From Salsipaludibacter sp963812245 (lineage in GTDB: Bacteria; Actinomycetota; Nitriliruptoria; Nitriliruptorales; Nitriliruptoraceae): DNA of 64,000 nucleotides. Every line of letters starts with the position of its first letter. The stretch's first letter is position 1. The notes under the pieces are model-generated. The model ran no database searches, was not told where the DNA came from, and was given only the letters and a program-made list of their open reading frames with translations. The position numbers and the translations under genes are program-made. This document shows, piece by piece, positions 1 to 10,342 of this stretch. The stretch is from the NCBI GenBank assembly GCA_963812245.1, contig CAWEUK010000002.1, positions 1,984,001 through 2,048,000 on the forward strand, in the 5' to 3' direction.

Positions 1-230
1 TCCGGCGGCTGGGCTTCGAGGTCACGATCAACACGGACAATCGGCTCATGAGCAATGTCACGATGAGCTCGGAACTCGCCGACGTCGCTGACCTGTTCGG
101 ATGGCAGGTCGACGACGCGGTCCAGGTCGCCCACACCGCGATCCGCGCTGCGTTCTGTGACGACGCCACCAGGGCCGCGGTGACGGCCGAGATCGATCTC
201 CTGTCGACCGAGGCCGTGCCTGCCGTGTGA
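1..230 (+). CDS. add: Adenosine deaminase, C-terminal end (partial)
   Basis: The open frame enters from the left edge, so only the last 75 or so codons are present. The segment VTINTDNRLMSNV followed by an acidic, helical tail matches the C-terminal end of actinobacterial adenosine deaminases, where the TDN-RLMS stretch follows the last strand of the metal-dependent hydrolase barrel. The enzyme deaminates adenosine or deoxyadenosine to inosine in purine salvage. The upstream HxH metal ligands lie outside the window. The gene converges on the citrate synthase gene. Family assignment rests on this short segment only. Confidence 0.75.
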   Translation, partial: RRLGFEVTINTDNRLMSNVTMSSELADVADLFGWQVDDAVQVAHTAIRAAFCDDATRAAVTAEIDLLSTEAVPAV

Positions 231-301
231 GTCCAGGCCCGACCGCTGTCGGCGCGCGGCAGGTGTTGGCGTGCGGCCGCTGGTGGCTGTCGACCCGGGC
301 G

Positions 302-1597
<1,296 letters not shown>

Positions 1598-1776
1598 GGC
1601 GGGTCCTCTCGCGAGCTGGGCTGGGGCAAACCTGCGGTCAACGCTACCGGCAGCCCCCGGACAGTGCCGTCGTCCGGTTGGACCAGAAGTGGCCCGTGAG
1701 GTGGACCAGCGGCCCTCGGGCGTGGCCCGGGGTCGGGCAGCACCCACGTCGCGCCACGTGGGCAGCACGGTCGTCG

Positions 1777-2272
1777 TCAGTCCTGCTCGGCGAGATCGCG
1801 AACACGCCCCAGGACGTCGGACAACGCGATCGCCTCGTCGCACGTCATCGTGCATGCGAACAGGTCGACCACGTCCTGGCGGTGGGCCGGCACCGCGGCC
1901 TCGAGCGCCGCCAGACCGCTGGGCGGTGAGCACCGCGTAGATCCCGCGGGCGTCCGTGGTGGCCATCTCACGCGTCACGTGACCTGCGGCCTCCATGCGG
2001 TCGATGAGGCGCGTGAGCCCGGACTTGGAAAGGAGCACGAGCTGGGCCAGGTCCTGCATCCGCAGTCGCTGGTCCGGGGCCTCGGAGAGCTGGACCAGCA
2101 CGTCGTACTGGTTGAGCGGCAGGTCGCGGGTCGCCAGTCGGGACTCGACGGCATCGATGAGCCGCCGATGCGCCTCGAGCAGGGTTCGGAAGGCTTCGAG
2201 GTGGTCGTCATCGAGGCCGGATCCCGGCGACGCCCCGGTCGATTCCGTTGTCGCTGGCCGGTTGCACATCAC
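1777..2272 (-). CDS. MarR-family transcriptional regulator (frame break)
   Basis: The N-terminal two thirds contain a winged helix: a helix starting at LNQYDVLVQLSEAP, a recognition helix LLSKSGLTRLIDRMEAAGHV, and a wing DARGIYAVLTAQ. This is typical of MarR-type repressors, which usually bind short palindromes and respond to small ligands. At about 1918 the frame breaks by one extra base. Skipping it gives AQGLAALEAAVPAHRQD followed by a normal C-terminal dimerisation helix ending at 1777. Starts are GTG at 2272 or the adjacent ATG at 2269. Targets are unknown; the downstream citrate synthase is one candidate by position only. Confidence 0.8.
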
Positions 2273-2332
2273 CCACAGTTGGCCCTTCCGGCCGTGGCGG
2301 CGTCCGGACGCAGGACGCTAGCACAGTGAAGA

Positions 2333-2361
2333 ACACCTCGGTGCAGGATGCACCGAGGTGT
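2333..2361 (-). terminator. Rho-independent terminator of the histone gene
   Basis: A perfect 13-bp inverted repeat (ACACCTCGGTGCA and its complement) surrounds a 3-nt loop. It begins 18 bases past the stop of the 58-aa histone gene and is followed on the minus strand by TTCTTC. It would separate that gene from the MarR gene downstream. Confidence 0.8.
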
Positions 2362-2378
2362 CGTGAAGCGAGTCGGTA

Positions 2379-2555
2379 CTACAGGTCCGACGCCCGCAGG
2401 GTGCTGCGGCCGTTGGCCTGTGCCCGGTCTGCGGCTGCCTTGAGCAGCTCGTGCACCTTTTCGTTCAGTGCTTCCGGGACGTCCGACGAGAGTCGGAGGT
2501 CGAGGCTCTTGACAGCCTCCTTGACCTTGCTGGTCACGATCACGTTTTCAGCCAC
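2379..2555 (-). CDS. Small bacterial histone-fold protein (Bd0055/DUF1931-like), 58 aa
   Basis: A 58-aa gene starts at GTG 2555, seven bases after AAGGA, and has a strong terminator behind it. The protein reads MAENVIVTSKVKEAVKSL (helix 1), then SSDVPEALNEKVHELLKAA and ADRAQANGR (long helix 2), then STLRASDL. The end carries R-x-T-x4-D (R50, T52, D57), the spacing of the paired Arg-Asp motif of archaeal histones (GRKTIKAED). The third helix is cut short, as in the single-fold bacterial histones of Bdellovibrio (Bd0055). Such proteins dimerise and bind DNA. A TAGTCT hexamer at 2586-2591 could be the -10. Family assignment is by eye and fairly secure; the cellular role is inferred. Confidence 0.75.
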   Translation of the reverse strand: MAENVIVTSKVKEAVKSLDLRLSSDVPEALNEKVHELLKAAADRAQANGRSTLRASDL

Positions 2556-2744
2556 GCGAGTTCCTTTCTCATGCGCTTGGGGCGCAGACTACGGCCTCGC
2601 ACAGCGAGATTTCGCGCAAGGCATGCACGAACGGACAGGTTCAGGGCCGTTGCAGGCTCGATCCGGGTCGTGCGTCGAGTCGGCACCCGCCGGGATTAGG
2701 CTCCATCGTCCAACCCCACCGCAGGGCCAGCCCGGGAGGCAGAC

Positions 2745-3494
2745 ATGACGACAGGCAACGTGGCACTGGTGACCGGCGCCGCCTCGGGACTGGGCGCTGC
2801 GACCGTGGCGGCGCTGGTGGCGGACGGGACGACCGTCGTGGGGCTGGACCTCGACCGGCCGGGGGCAGCCGAGGCCGTCGCCGCGGCAGGTGCCACCTTT
2901 GCCGGCGGCGACGTCCGCGATGCCGACGCGGTCGCGGCGGCAGTGGCCCTGGCCACCCAGGCGCACGGTCGGCTGGACGTCGCGGTGAACTGCGCGGGCG
3001 TGGCGACCCCCGGCCGCGTCGTCGGACGCAAGGGTCCCCACGACCTCGACGCGTTCGCAACGGTGCTCGACATCAACGTGGTGGGCACGTTCAACGTGGT
3101 TCGGCTGGCGGCGGCCGCCATGGTCGACAACGAACCGGACGACGGGCAGCGTGGTGTGATCGTCAACACGGCATCGATCGCGGCCATGGATGGCCAGTCC
3201 GGGCAGGCCGCCTACGCCGCCTCGAAGGGCGCCATCGCGTCCATGACGCTGCCCGTGGCGCGGGATCTCGCCCAGTTCGGCATCAGGTGCGTCGCGATCG
3301 CGCCCGGCGTGTTCGCCACGCCGATGGTCCAGGGCTTGCCCCCGGACGCGATCGAGGCGCTGGCAGCCGACGTGCCCCACCCCGCGCGACTCGGCGCGCC
3401 ATCCGAATTCGCCGACCTGGTTCGCCACGTCATCGCCAACCGCTACCTCAATGGCGAGGTCATCCGACTGGACGGGGCACTGCGGATGCAGTGA
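2745..3494 (+). CDS. SDR-family NAD(P)-dependent dehydrogenase (3-hydroxyacyl-CoA dehydrogenase-like)
   Basis: 249 aa classical short-chain dehydrogenase. The cofactor motif TGAASGLG is at residues 11-18, NCAG at about 83-86, and the catalytic Ser-Tyr-Lys appear in NTASIAAMDG and AAYAASKG. Downstream, APGVFATPM and the GEVIRLDGALRM end are typical. The acidic D after strand 2 (LDLD) favours NAD over NADP. The overall pattern resembles type II 3-hydroxyacyl-CoA / 2-methyl-3-hydroxybutyryl-CoA dehydrogenases of fatty acid and isoleucine breakdown, but the substrate cannot be fixed from sequence. It is transcribed away from the histone gene. Confidence 0.85.
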   Translation: MTTGNVALVTGAASGLGAATVAALVADGTTVVGLDLDRPGAAEAVAAAGATFAGGDVRDADAVAAAVALATQAHGRLDVAVNCAGVATPGRVVGRKGPHDLDAFATVLDINVVGTFNVVRLAAAAMVDNEPDDGQRGVIVNTASIAAMDGQSGQAAYAASKGAIASMTLPVARDLAQFGIRCVAIAPGVFATPMVQGLPPDAIEALAADVPHPARLGAPSEFADLVRHVIANRYLNGEVIRLDGALRMQ

Positions 3495-3533
3495 GCTGCG
3501 GACCAGTGGTGGGCACCGGTCAGGCAGGCGCGC

Positions 3534-4136
3534 TCACAGGGCGGCCCAGTCGGGGACTGCTGCACGAACTGCCACGCGGGCACCGCCGCGTCCGCCGCCG
3601 CCCGCGACATCCTCCCCGACGTCGGCATCGACCTCCTCGTCGACCTCTTCCTCGACCCAGGGGGTGCCCGGGCCGAGTGGGTTGTGGGGGTCGGCCGGAT
3701 CGGCGAGGGCACGCAGCAGGTCCGGCAGGCAGCGTGGATAGACGTGGATGTCGGTTGCCTGCAACTGGGCGGCAGTGAGCCAGCGCCAGTCGCCCAGCAG
3801 CGGCTGTTCGTAGTCGTCGAGATCGCTGGCCACGATCGGCGGCCGGGCACTGATCCGGGCCACCCAGAAGGTCTCGCGGGCCTCGATCTGGGCACCCAGG
3901 AAGCTGAAGTGGGCCCGACGGAACAGCACGGGTCCGGCCAGTCGGCCCAGGCGCAGCGACGTCTCCTCCGTGACCTCGCGGCGCGCCGCTGCCTCGGCGT
4001 CCTCGTTGCCGACCACGCCGCCACCGGGGGTGAACAACCAGGTGCCGTCCGCGGTCACGACATGGGCCAGCAGGCAGGCCTGCCCGGGGTCGATCACCAG
4101 GACGCGGCCGGCTGGTCGTGGGCGGCGCTCGGCCAT
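3534..4136 (-). CDS. Nudix hydrolase
   Basis: 200 aa. The Nudix box is clear: GGVVGNEDAEAAARREVTEE followed by TSL, that is G-x5-E-x7-RE-hydrophobic-x-EE, with the usual final Gly replaced by Ser. Nudix enzymes cleave nucleoside diphosphates linked to another group, using Mg bound by the box glutamates. The C-terminal 40 residues are acidic and Gly-rich and probably disordered. The ATG at 4136 overlaps the stop of the upstream membrane-protein gene (TGATG), so the pair are probably co-transcribed. The substrate is unknown. Confidence 0.85.
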   Translation of the reverse strand: MAERRPRPAGRVLVIDPGQACLLAHVVTADGTWLFTPGGGVVGNEDAEAAARREVTEETSLRLGRLAGPVLFRRAHFSFLGAQIEARETFWVARISARPPIVASDLDDYEQPLLGDWRWLTAAQLQATDIHVYPRCLPDLLRALADPADPHNPLGPGTPWVEEEVDEEVDADVGEDVAGGGGRGGARVAVRAAVPDWAAL

Positions 4137-4528
4137 CACCCGGGGACGGCCGGGGCGGGGGCTGCCCGGGTCGTCCACACCCACCACGCCAACCCGAACC
4201 ACACGAGCGCCAGCACGGTGTGCACGAGCGCGAAGGCCAGCGAGGGTGGGTCGATCCACGTGACCAGCAGGGACCGGGTCCACAGGATCACGGTCCAGGC
4301 CGTGAAGACGACGGCGATGGTCGGATGGATCGCGGGCCGGCGCCATGCGGACCACGCGGTGGCCACGCCGATGATGATCGAGCCACCGACGCGCAGCCAG
4401 GTCCCCACTGCCGCGGCGTCCACGTCCGTGAGCAGCCCGACCCGACCGCCCCAGGAGATCGCGGTCCACGCCAGGATTGCCACGGGCAGGGCCCATGGTG
4501 TGGCGTCGGTGAAGCGGCGAAGGTGCAC
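4134..4528 (-). CDS. Small four-helix membrane protein, unknown function
   Basis: About 130 aa with four hydrophobic stretches (around residues 12-30, 44-60, 68-86 and 95-118), rich in Trp and with no charged catalytic motif. It starts at GTG 4528 and its stop overlaps the Nudix start, which supports it as a real coupled gene. I do not recognise the family. Confidence 0.6.
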
Positions 4529-4629
4529 CGCGCGAGTGTACGAAGGCCATCGACCAGCCGGTTATTCTCGCGGGGCACGCCCGACGGGATGCCGGCCCCG
4601 CGAGATCGACCGATCAGCAGGAGACGACC

Positions 4630-6042
4630 GTGGCACAGGGACATGGCGACCGTCTGTCGGCGCTGGACACCGCCTTTCTGGAGTTGGAGACACCCACCCA
4701 GCACATGCACGTGGGTGGGGTGTTCCTCTTCCGGCCGGAACGGGACTCCGACTTCACCTTCGAACACTTCCAGCGCCTGGTGCGGTCACGCCTGCACCTC
4801 GTGCCCCGGTATCGCCAGAAGTTGGCCTTCCCGCCACTGGGCATGACGCATCCCATGTGGGTCGACGATCCCAACTTCGACATCGCCTACCACGTCCGGC
4901 ATGCGGCCCTTCCTCGCCCCGGTGGTCGTGACCAGCTGCTCGAGTACGCCGGGCGCATCCTGTCACGACAACTGGACCGGCAACGGCCGTTGTGGGAGCT
5001 GTACGTGGTCGAAGGCCTCGAGGACGGCGACATCGCCATCATCGGGAAGAACCACCACGCAATGATCGACGGCATGGCCGGTGTCGACATCGTCACGATG
5101 CTGCTGGACCCCGAACCGGTCCGATCCGACGACATCCCGCGGGCGCAACCCTGGGATCCGCTGCCCACGCCCTCGTCGCTGTCGCAGATGTCGTCGGCGG
5201 TCAAGGGCGTGGCGACGAGCCCGTCAGAGTTGGTCGGGGTCGCCAAGGGTGTGGTCGACGCGCCGCTGGACGTCGCGGCCAGGGCCGTGGCCGTTGGCCG
5301 AGGCCTGGTGTCGACGACCTCGTCGCTGTTGGGCCTGGCACCCCGGTCGGTCCTCAACCAGGCGCCGGGCATCTCGCGTCGCATGGCCCTCCAGCAACTG
5401 GACCTGGACCGGATCAAGCACGTCAAGAACGCGTTCGGCACCACGGTCAACGACGTGGTCCTGGCGATCGTCGGCGACGCCCTGGGTCGCTACCTCCGGC
5501 ATCGCCACCAGGTGACGACCAACGTCGAGTTGCGTGCCATGGTCCCGGTGAGCGTCCGTTCGGACGACCCCGCCGTGCACGGCAACCAGGTGACGTCGGT
5601 GTTCGTCGATCTGCCGGTCGGTGAGATGGACCCGGTGGCACGTTTGCGCACGATCTCGGACCGGATGGGCAACGTGAAGTCGTCGCACTCCGCCGTCGGC
5701 GCGGACTTCCTGCTGAACCTGTCGGGATTCGCCCCGCCCACGCTGCACGCGCTTGCGGCGCGTGCTGCCTCCCAGACCCGGCTCTACAACGTCCTGGTGA
5801 CCAATGTGCCTGGTCCCCAGCTGCCGCTGTACACCCTGGGCGCACGGCTGGTGGGTGCGCACCCGTTCGTGCCGCTGGCCGCCACCCAGTCGTTGGGGAT
5901 CGGCCTGATCTCGCTCGACGGCATGATCCACTTCGGCCTCACGGCGGACTACGACGCCTTGCCGGACGTCTCCATCATCCCCGGGCAGTTGGCGGCAGCG
6001 GCCGATGACCTCGAGGCCTGCGCGCTGGCGCTGCAGCGCTGA
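4630..6042 (+). CDS. Wax ester synthase / acyl-CoA:diacylglycerol acyltransferase (WS/DGAT)
   Basis: 470 aa, the normal length of bacterial WS/DGAT enzymes, which esterify acyl-CoA to fatty alcohols or diacylglycerol to make storage lipid. The N-terminal LDTAFLELETPTQHMHVG and the catalytic HHAMIDG (HHxxxDG) motif are present. The C-terminal half carries the family's NDVVLA, MVPVSVR and NVPGP segments. The GTG at 4630 follows GCAGGAGACGACC. The following dUTPase gene starts 27 bases later on the same strand. Activity as wax synthase, DGAT or another acyltransferase cannot be separated by eye. Confidence 0.92.
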   Translation: MAQGHGDRLSALDTAFLELETPTQHMHVGGVFLFRPERDSDFTFEHFQRLVRSRLHLVPRYRQKLAFPPLGMTHPMWVDDPNFDIAYHVRHAALPRPGGRDQLLEYAGRILSRQLDRQRPLWELYVVEGLEDGDIAIIGKNHHAMIDGMAGVDIVTMLLDPEPVRSDDIPRAQPWDPLPTPSSLSQMSSAVKGVATSPSELVGVAKGVVDAPLDVAARAVAVGRGLVSTTSSLLGLAPRSVLNQAPGISRRMALQQLDLDRIKHVKNAFGTTVNDVVLAIVGDALGRYLRHRHQVTTNVELRAMVPVSVRSDDPAVHGNQVTSVFVDLPVGEMDPVARLRTISDRMGNVKSSHSAVGADFLLNLSGFAPPTLHALAARAASQTRLYNVLVTNVPGPQLPLYTLGARLVGAHPFVPLAATQSLGIGLISLDGMIHFGLTADYDALPDVSIIPGQLAAAADDLEACALALQR

Positions 6043-6068
6043 CCGGGCGACCACCGACTGGAGCGACC

Positions 6069-6500
6069 GTGGACCTGCCCGTGCAACGTCTCCGCGACGA
6101 CGTCGAATTGCCACGTCGGTCACACGAGGGGGACGCTGGCCTGGACCTGGCGGCTGCCGAGCCAGTCGTCCTGGCACCGGGCGCACGGGCGGCGGTGCCC
6201 ACGGGCCTGGCGATGGCGGTGCCGCACGGGTGGGTCGGACTGGTGCACCCGCGATCCGGGATGGCACTGCGCCAGGGCGTGACGGTCGTGAACGCCCCCG
6301 GCACGATCGATGCCGGGTACCGCGGTGAGGTCAAGGTTGCGTTGGTGAACCTGTCGGCCGTCGACGTCAGGATCTCGGCGGGCGATCGCATTGCCCAACT
6401 CGTCGTGCAGCAGGTGGAACTGTGCGACGTCGTGGAGGTTGACGACCTCGACGACGACGCCACGTCGCGTGGACGGGGTGGCTTCGGCTCGACCGGCTGA
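6069..6500 (+). CDS. dut: dUTP diphosphatase
   Basis: 143 aa trimeric-type dUTPase, which hydrolyses dUTP to dUMP and keeps uracil out of DNA. All five family motifs appear in order: GDAGLDL, PRSGMA, the uridine-binding NAPGTIDAGYRGE, GDRIAQLV, and the P-loop-like C-terminal RGRGGFGSTG. The start is GTG at 6069 behind GGAGCGACC. Confidence 0.95.
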   Translation: MDLPVQRLRDDVELPRRSHEGDAGLDLAAAEPVVLAPGARAAVPTGLAMAVPHGWVGLVHPRSGMALRQGVTVVNAPGTIDAGYRGEVKVALVNLSAVDVRISAGDRIAQLVVQQVELCDVVEVDDLDDDATSRGRGGFGSTG

Positions 6501-6611
6501 GGTGGGCGGGCCGTCGTGCACCGGGTCGTGCGACGGGCCGGACAAGGGGCCGTGGGGACGTGCTGCCGATTGGCAAACGACACCGTGACGGGCTACCTTT
6601 CGAGGCCGCAC

Positions 6612-6685
6612 GCGGTAGTAGCTCAGTTGGCTAGAGCGCCACCTTGCCAAGGTGGAGGTCGTGGGTTCGAATCCCATCTACCGCT
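6612..6685 (+). tRNA. tRNA-Gly (anticodon GCC)
   Basis: A 74-nt cloverleaf. The acceptor pairs GCGGTAG with CTACCGC, the D arm is GCTC/GAGC, the anticodon stem CCACC/GGTGG holds loop TTGCCAA (anticodon GCC), and the T arm is GTGGG-TTCGAAT-CCCAT. The discriminator is T and CCA is not encoded. Confidence 0.97.
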
Positions 6686-6701
6686 CCGCTGCACGACGTC
6701 G

Positions 6702-6728
6702 AACGCCCACCTCCCCCGGTGGGCGTTT
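6702..6728 (+). terminator. Terminator downstream of tRNA-Gly
   Basis: A 10-bp inverted repeat (AACGCCCACC and GGTGGGCGTT) with a C-rich loop lies 17 bases after the tRNA and ends in TTT. Confidence 0.75.
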
Positions 6729-6915
6729 CGCGTGTCCGGGGTGGTGCCTCCCCGCCCGCGAATCCGGGTGATGGGATGCCGCACCGGCCCACCACCCGGG
6801 GTGGACCCGGGTAGGTTCGAGCCGCTGGTGCCGGCGGGGGGCGGACCGGTGGCGCCGCGTCGATCGGCGGACCCGTGTGGGCACCTCCGACAATGAGAGC
6901 ACAGGAGCAGCAGCG

Positions 6916-8076
6916 ATGATGACTCCGGGACCGAAGCCTTCGATGTCGACCCCGTCCGAGGGGCCCACTTCGCAGCCGTCATCGGGTGACCAGATGGAGT
7001 TGCGGGGCATCGACCATGTCGAGTTCTGGGTGGGCAACGCGACCCAGGCAGCGCTGTTCTACTGCGCCGTGATGGGCTTCACGCGAGTGGCGTACGCGGG
7101 ACCCGAGACCGGGGTCCGCACGCACGTGTCGCACGTGCTGGTCCAGGGTGACATCACCTTCGTGGTGACGGGTGGTCTCGACCCGGACGGGGACATCGCC
7201 GACCACGTCCGGCGTCATGGCGACGGCCTCCGCCGTGTCGCGTTCTCGGTCGAGGATGCCGCCGTCGCGCGTGATCGTGCCGTGGCCCGCGGGGCGACGG
7301 CACGAGGGCCGATCCGCGAGCGCGCCGATGGCGACGGGATGGTCCGGTACGCCCGCATCGCTGCCTGGCCGGACGCCGACTACGTCTTCGTGTCTCGCCA
7401 CGACCACCGAGGCGCATGGATGCCAGGGTGGGAGCCGGTGGCCCCCGTCGCGCAGATCGACCGGCCGGGGGTTGGTCTGACCGCCATCGACCACGTCGTG
7501 GCGAACGTGCCGGAGGGCGCCCTGTCACGGTGGGTGGAATGGCATGGGCGGATCCTGGGGCTGCACCCCGTGGCCGAGTTCTCCTCGGACGTCTCGACCG
7601 AGCGCACCGCCCTGTCCTCGACGGTGCTGGCCAACGCGACCGGCAGCGTGATGATCCCGGTCAACGAGCCGGCACCGGGGCGCAGTCGCTCCCAGATCAG
7701 CGAGTTTCTCGACGCATGGGGCGGCGCGGGCATCCAGCACCTGGCCCTGGGCACTGACGACATCCTCACGGCAGTCGCGACGATGCGGTCCCGCGGCCTG
7801 GCCTTCCTGGCGGCCGGTGAGGGCTACCACCAGCGTGCTCACGAGCGAATCGGCGAGATGGGCGTGGACTGGGACGAGATCGAGCGCCAGGGCGTGCTGG
7901 TGGACCAGGATGATCGAGGACACCTGCTGCAGCTGTTCACCGAACCGGTGCAGGACCGTCCGACGCTGTTCTTCGAGATCATCCAACGCATGGGCGCCAT
8001 CGGCTTCGGTGCGGGCAACTTCGGCGCCCTGTTCGCAAGCATGGAGTTGGCCCAGGAGCGCCGCGGCAACCTGTGA
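6916..8076 (+). CDS. hppD: 4-hydroxyphenylpyruvate dioxygenase
   Basis: 386 aa from the ATG at 6916, which follows AGGAGCAGCAGCG. It has two vicinal-oxygen-chelate halves: the first starts IDHVEFWVGN, and the second holds the Fe ligands in TAIDHVV (His), GIQHLAL (His) and LFFEIIQR (Glu). The C-terminal GFGAGNFGALF gate is typical. The enzyme converts 4-hydroxyphenylpyruvate to homogentisate in tyrosine breakdown. No other homogentisate-pathway gene is nearby. Confidence 0.95.
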   Translation: MMTPGPKPSMSTPSEGPTSQPSSGDQMELRGIDHVEFWVGNATQAALFYCAVMGFTRVAYAGPETGVRTHVSHVLVQGDITFVVTGGLDPDGDIADHVRRHGDGLRRVAFSVEDAAVARDRAVARGATARGPIRERADGDGMVRYARIAAWPDADYVFVSRHDHRGAWMPGWEPVAPVAQIDRPGVGLTAIDHVVANVPEGALSRWVEWHGRILGLHPVAEFSSDVSTERTALSSTVLANATGSVMIPVNEPAPGRSRSQISEFLDAWGGAGIQHLALGTDDILTAVATMRSRGLAFLAAGEGYHQRAHERIGEMGVDWDEIERQGVLVDQDDRGHLLQLFTEPVQDRPTLFFEIIQRMGAIGFGAGNFGALFASMELAQERRGNL

Positions 8077-8188
8077 GCCGTTCGGGCGGGACGACTCGTC
8101 GGGGTCGGGGTTCGGGCCCCCGGGGGGTCAGGACGTGGGCTGCCGGCCGCGCGCTGCACGTGCATCATCCGCGCCACGGCGGTGACTA

Positions 8189-10264
8189 GTGTCCGCCCGG
8201 ACCCGGGTGCCCAGGCCCAGGTCGTCGAGGCAGCACGTGGATTCGGACGACGAAGCCCCCGCAGGGTCGCGGCCTGAGCCCGATCCGGGCACTGCGACCG
8301 TCGTGGTCCCCGAACTCGCGACCATGCCCGACGACCAGTACCGGCGCGGCATCCGGGCGTGGGTGACCTACGACTGGGCGAACTCGGCCTTCACCACGGT
8401 CATCATCACGGCGGTGTTCCCGGTGTACTTCTCGGCGGTGGCCGGGGCGAGCCTGCCGTCGGCGGCCCGTGCGACCCAGATCTTCTCGCTGGTGACGTCC
8501 ATCTCGCTCGTGATCACCGCCATCGTCTCGCCCGCGGTCGGCGCCTACTCGGACCTGGTTGCCGCCAAGCGTCGGATCCTCGGGATCATGGTGGCCATCG
8601 GGGCGACCGCCACGGCCGCACTGTGGATCGTCACGGAGGGCGACTGGTTGATGGGGCTGGTCCTGTTCTCCATCGGTCGCATCGCGTTCACCACCGGCAA
8701 CGTGCTCTACGACGCGCTGCTGCCGGCCGTGGCCCGACCGGCCGACCAGGACGCTGTGTCATCGCGTGGCTATGCCTTCGGGTACCTGGGTGGCGGGATC
8801 CTGCTGGCGATCAACGTGGTCATGGTCCTGGTCCTGCCCGGCGACCTGGGCCCACGCCTGGCCTTCGTCAGCGTGGCGGTGTGGTGGGCGGTGTTCTCGC
8901 TGCCGATCCTGCGGCGGGTCCCCGAACCGCCACCGACCGGGGACGGCTCCGTCGGCATCGGCGACACCGTCCGGCAGACGATCGGGATGGTGCGCTCACT
9001 TGGCTCGCTGCCCGACCTGCGCCGATTCCTGATCTCCTACCTCATCTACAACGACGGCATCAACGTCGTCATCGCGGTGGCGGCCCTGTACGGCGCGGAG
9101 TTGGGCTTCGGCACCACCGAGTTGCTGCTCGCCGTCCTGCTGGTGCAGTTCATCGCCGGCCCCTACGCGATCCTGCTGGGCAAGCTGGCGACGGCTGGTG
9201 CGCGGCGTCGGGGACTCATCGCCGGGTTCATCATCGCCAACATCGTGTTGGTGCCGCTGGTCGGGATCATCACGTCCGTGGTGGCGCCCGGCGAGGTCGT
9301 CGGCCGGGCGAGCGCAGCGTTCGAGCCCAGCGGTGACGCGGTGGGACAGGGCGAGGTGGACCTTGCCGCCGGCAGCCTCGACGGTGGGGAGACCGTGGTC
9401 CTGGATGCGGCGTTGCTGGGGGAGGGCGATCCCGTCTCGGCCGTGGTGGTGTCCGACCGCGCCACCCTTGCCTGGGTCGGTCGCGACATCGTGATCGCCC
9501 ACGATGCCGGGCCTGACGGTGGCGAGTTGACCGTGCTCGTGGACGGGGAACCAGCGGTCGACGAGGATGGCGACGAACTGGTCATCGATCGTGCCAATGA
9601 CGTGCAGCGCTACGGCGAGGAGGTGACCGCGGTCGTCCCGGAGGCCGGTACCCACACCCTGGAACTGGTCGTCACCGGCCCGCCGGCAACCATCTCGGGC
9701 ATCGAGGTGAAGGTGCCACCGCGCGAGTCGTCGTTGGCGGTCGTGTTCGGTGTGCTGCTCATGATCCAGGTGCTGGCCGCGCTCGTGGCACTGGCCCTGC
9801 AACGGGTACTGGCCCCATGGGCCGAACGCGTCGATGCGCGGACGGGAATCGTGATCGCGCTGTGTGCCTACGTCGTGGTGGCGGTGTGGGGCTTCCGGCT
9901 CGACACGGTGGTCGAATTCTGGGGCCTGGCCTGGCTGGTCGGTGTGGTGCAGGGTGGCTCCCAGGCACTGTCACGGTCGCTGTACACCTCGCTGGTGCCT
10001 GCCCGCCGCGAGGGCGAGTACTTCGGTCTGTTCTCCATCCTGTCCAAGTTCGCCTCGTTCCTGTCGCCGCTGCTGTTCGTGGCATCGGTCGCCATCTGGA
10101 ACTCGTCACGGCCAGCGGTGCTGGCCCTGGCGGTCATGTTCATCACCGGGATCTGGTTGCTGAGCGGGGTGGACGTGGCCCGTGGCAAACGGGTCAGGGC
10201 CACCTACGGCGACCTGCCGGATGCTGGTGATCTCCCTGACGCCAGCGCGATGCCCGGGTCCTGA
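8189..10264 (+). CDS. UMF1/Atg22-like MFS transporter with a large soluble insert
   Basis: 691 aa, well above the 420-460 aa usual for the family. The signature YDWANSAF opens helix 1, and VVQGGSQALSRS lies late in the protein; both are UMF1-family marks. Between a hydrophobic helix ending near GIITSVV and one starting near SLAVVFG lies a stretch of about 140 residues (roughly 375-510). It is acidic and rich in Val, Gly and Asp, with strand-like repeats (TLAWVGRDIVIAHDA, GELTVLVDGE, THTLELVVTG). It looks like an extracytoplasmic beta domain. Transport substrate is unknown. The start may be GTG 8189 or the in-frame ATG at 8324. Confidence 0.85.
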   Translation: MSARTRVPRPRSSRQHVDSDDEAPAGSRPEPDPGTATVVVPELATMPDDQYRRGIRAWVTYDWANSAFTTVIITAVFPVYFSAVAGASLPSAARATQIFSLVTSISLVITAIVSPAVGAYSDLVAAKRRILGIMVAIGATATAALWIVTEGDWLMGLVLFSIGRIAFTTGNVLYDALLPAVARPADQDAVSSRGYAFGYLGGGILLAINVVMVLVLPGDLGPRLAFVSVAVWWAVFSLPILRRVPEPPPTGDGSVGIGDTVRQTIGMVRSLGSLPDLRRFLISYLIYNDGINVVIAVAALYGAELGFGTTELLLAVLLVQFIAGPYAILLGKLATAGARRRGLIAGFIIANIVLVPLVGIITSVVAPGEVVGRASAAFEPSGDAVGQGEVDLAAGSLDGGETVVLDAALLGEGDPVSAVVVSDRATLAWVGRDIVIAHDAGPDGGELTVLVDGEPAVDEDGDELVIDRANDVQRYGEEVTAVVPEAGTHTLELVVTGPPATISGIEVKVPPRESSLAVVFGVLLMIQVLAALVALALQRVLAPWAERVDARTGIVIALCAYVVVAVWGFRLDTVVEFWGLAWLVGVVQGGSQALSRSLYTSLVPARREGEYFGLFSILSKFASFLSPLLFVASVAIWNSSRPAVLALAVMFITGIWLLSGVDVARGKRVRATYGDLPDAGDLPDASAMPGS

Positions 10265-10301
10265 CACGCTCGTCGACAGCCAGGCAGCTTCGTGCATGCC
10301 G

Positions 10302-10322
10302 CCCCGCACCTCGACGGCGGGG
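10302..10322. terminator. Possible bidirectional terminator
   Basis: A short hairpin (CCCCGC with GCGGGG, 9-nt loop) sits in the 78-bp gap between the convergent transporter and LLM oxidoreductase genes. There is no T-tract. Confidence 0.4.
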
Positions 10323-10342
10323 AGTCTCGGGCCTCGGGCGGG

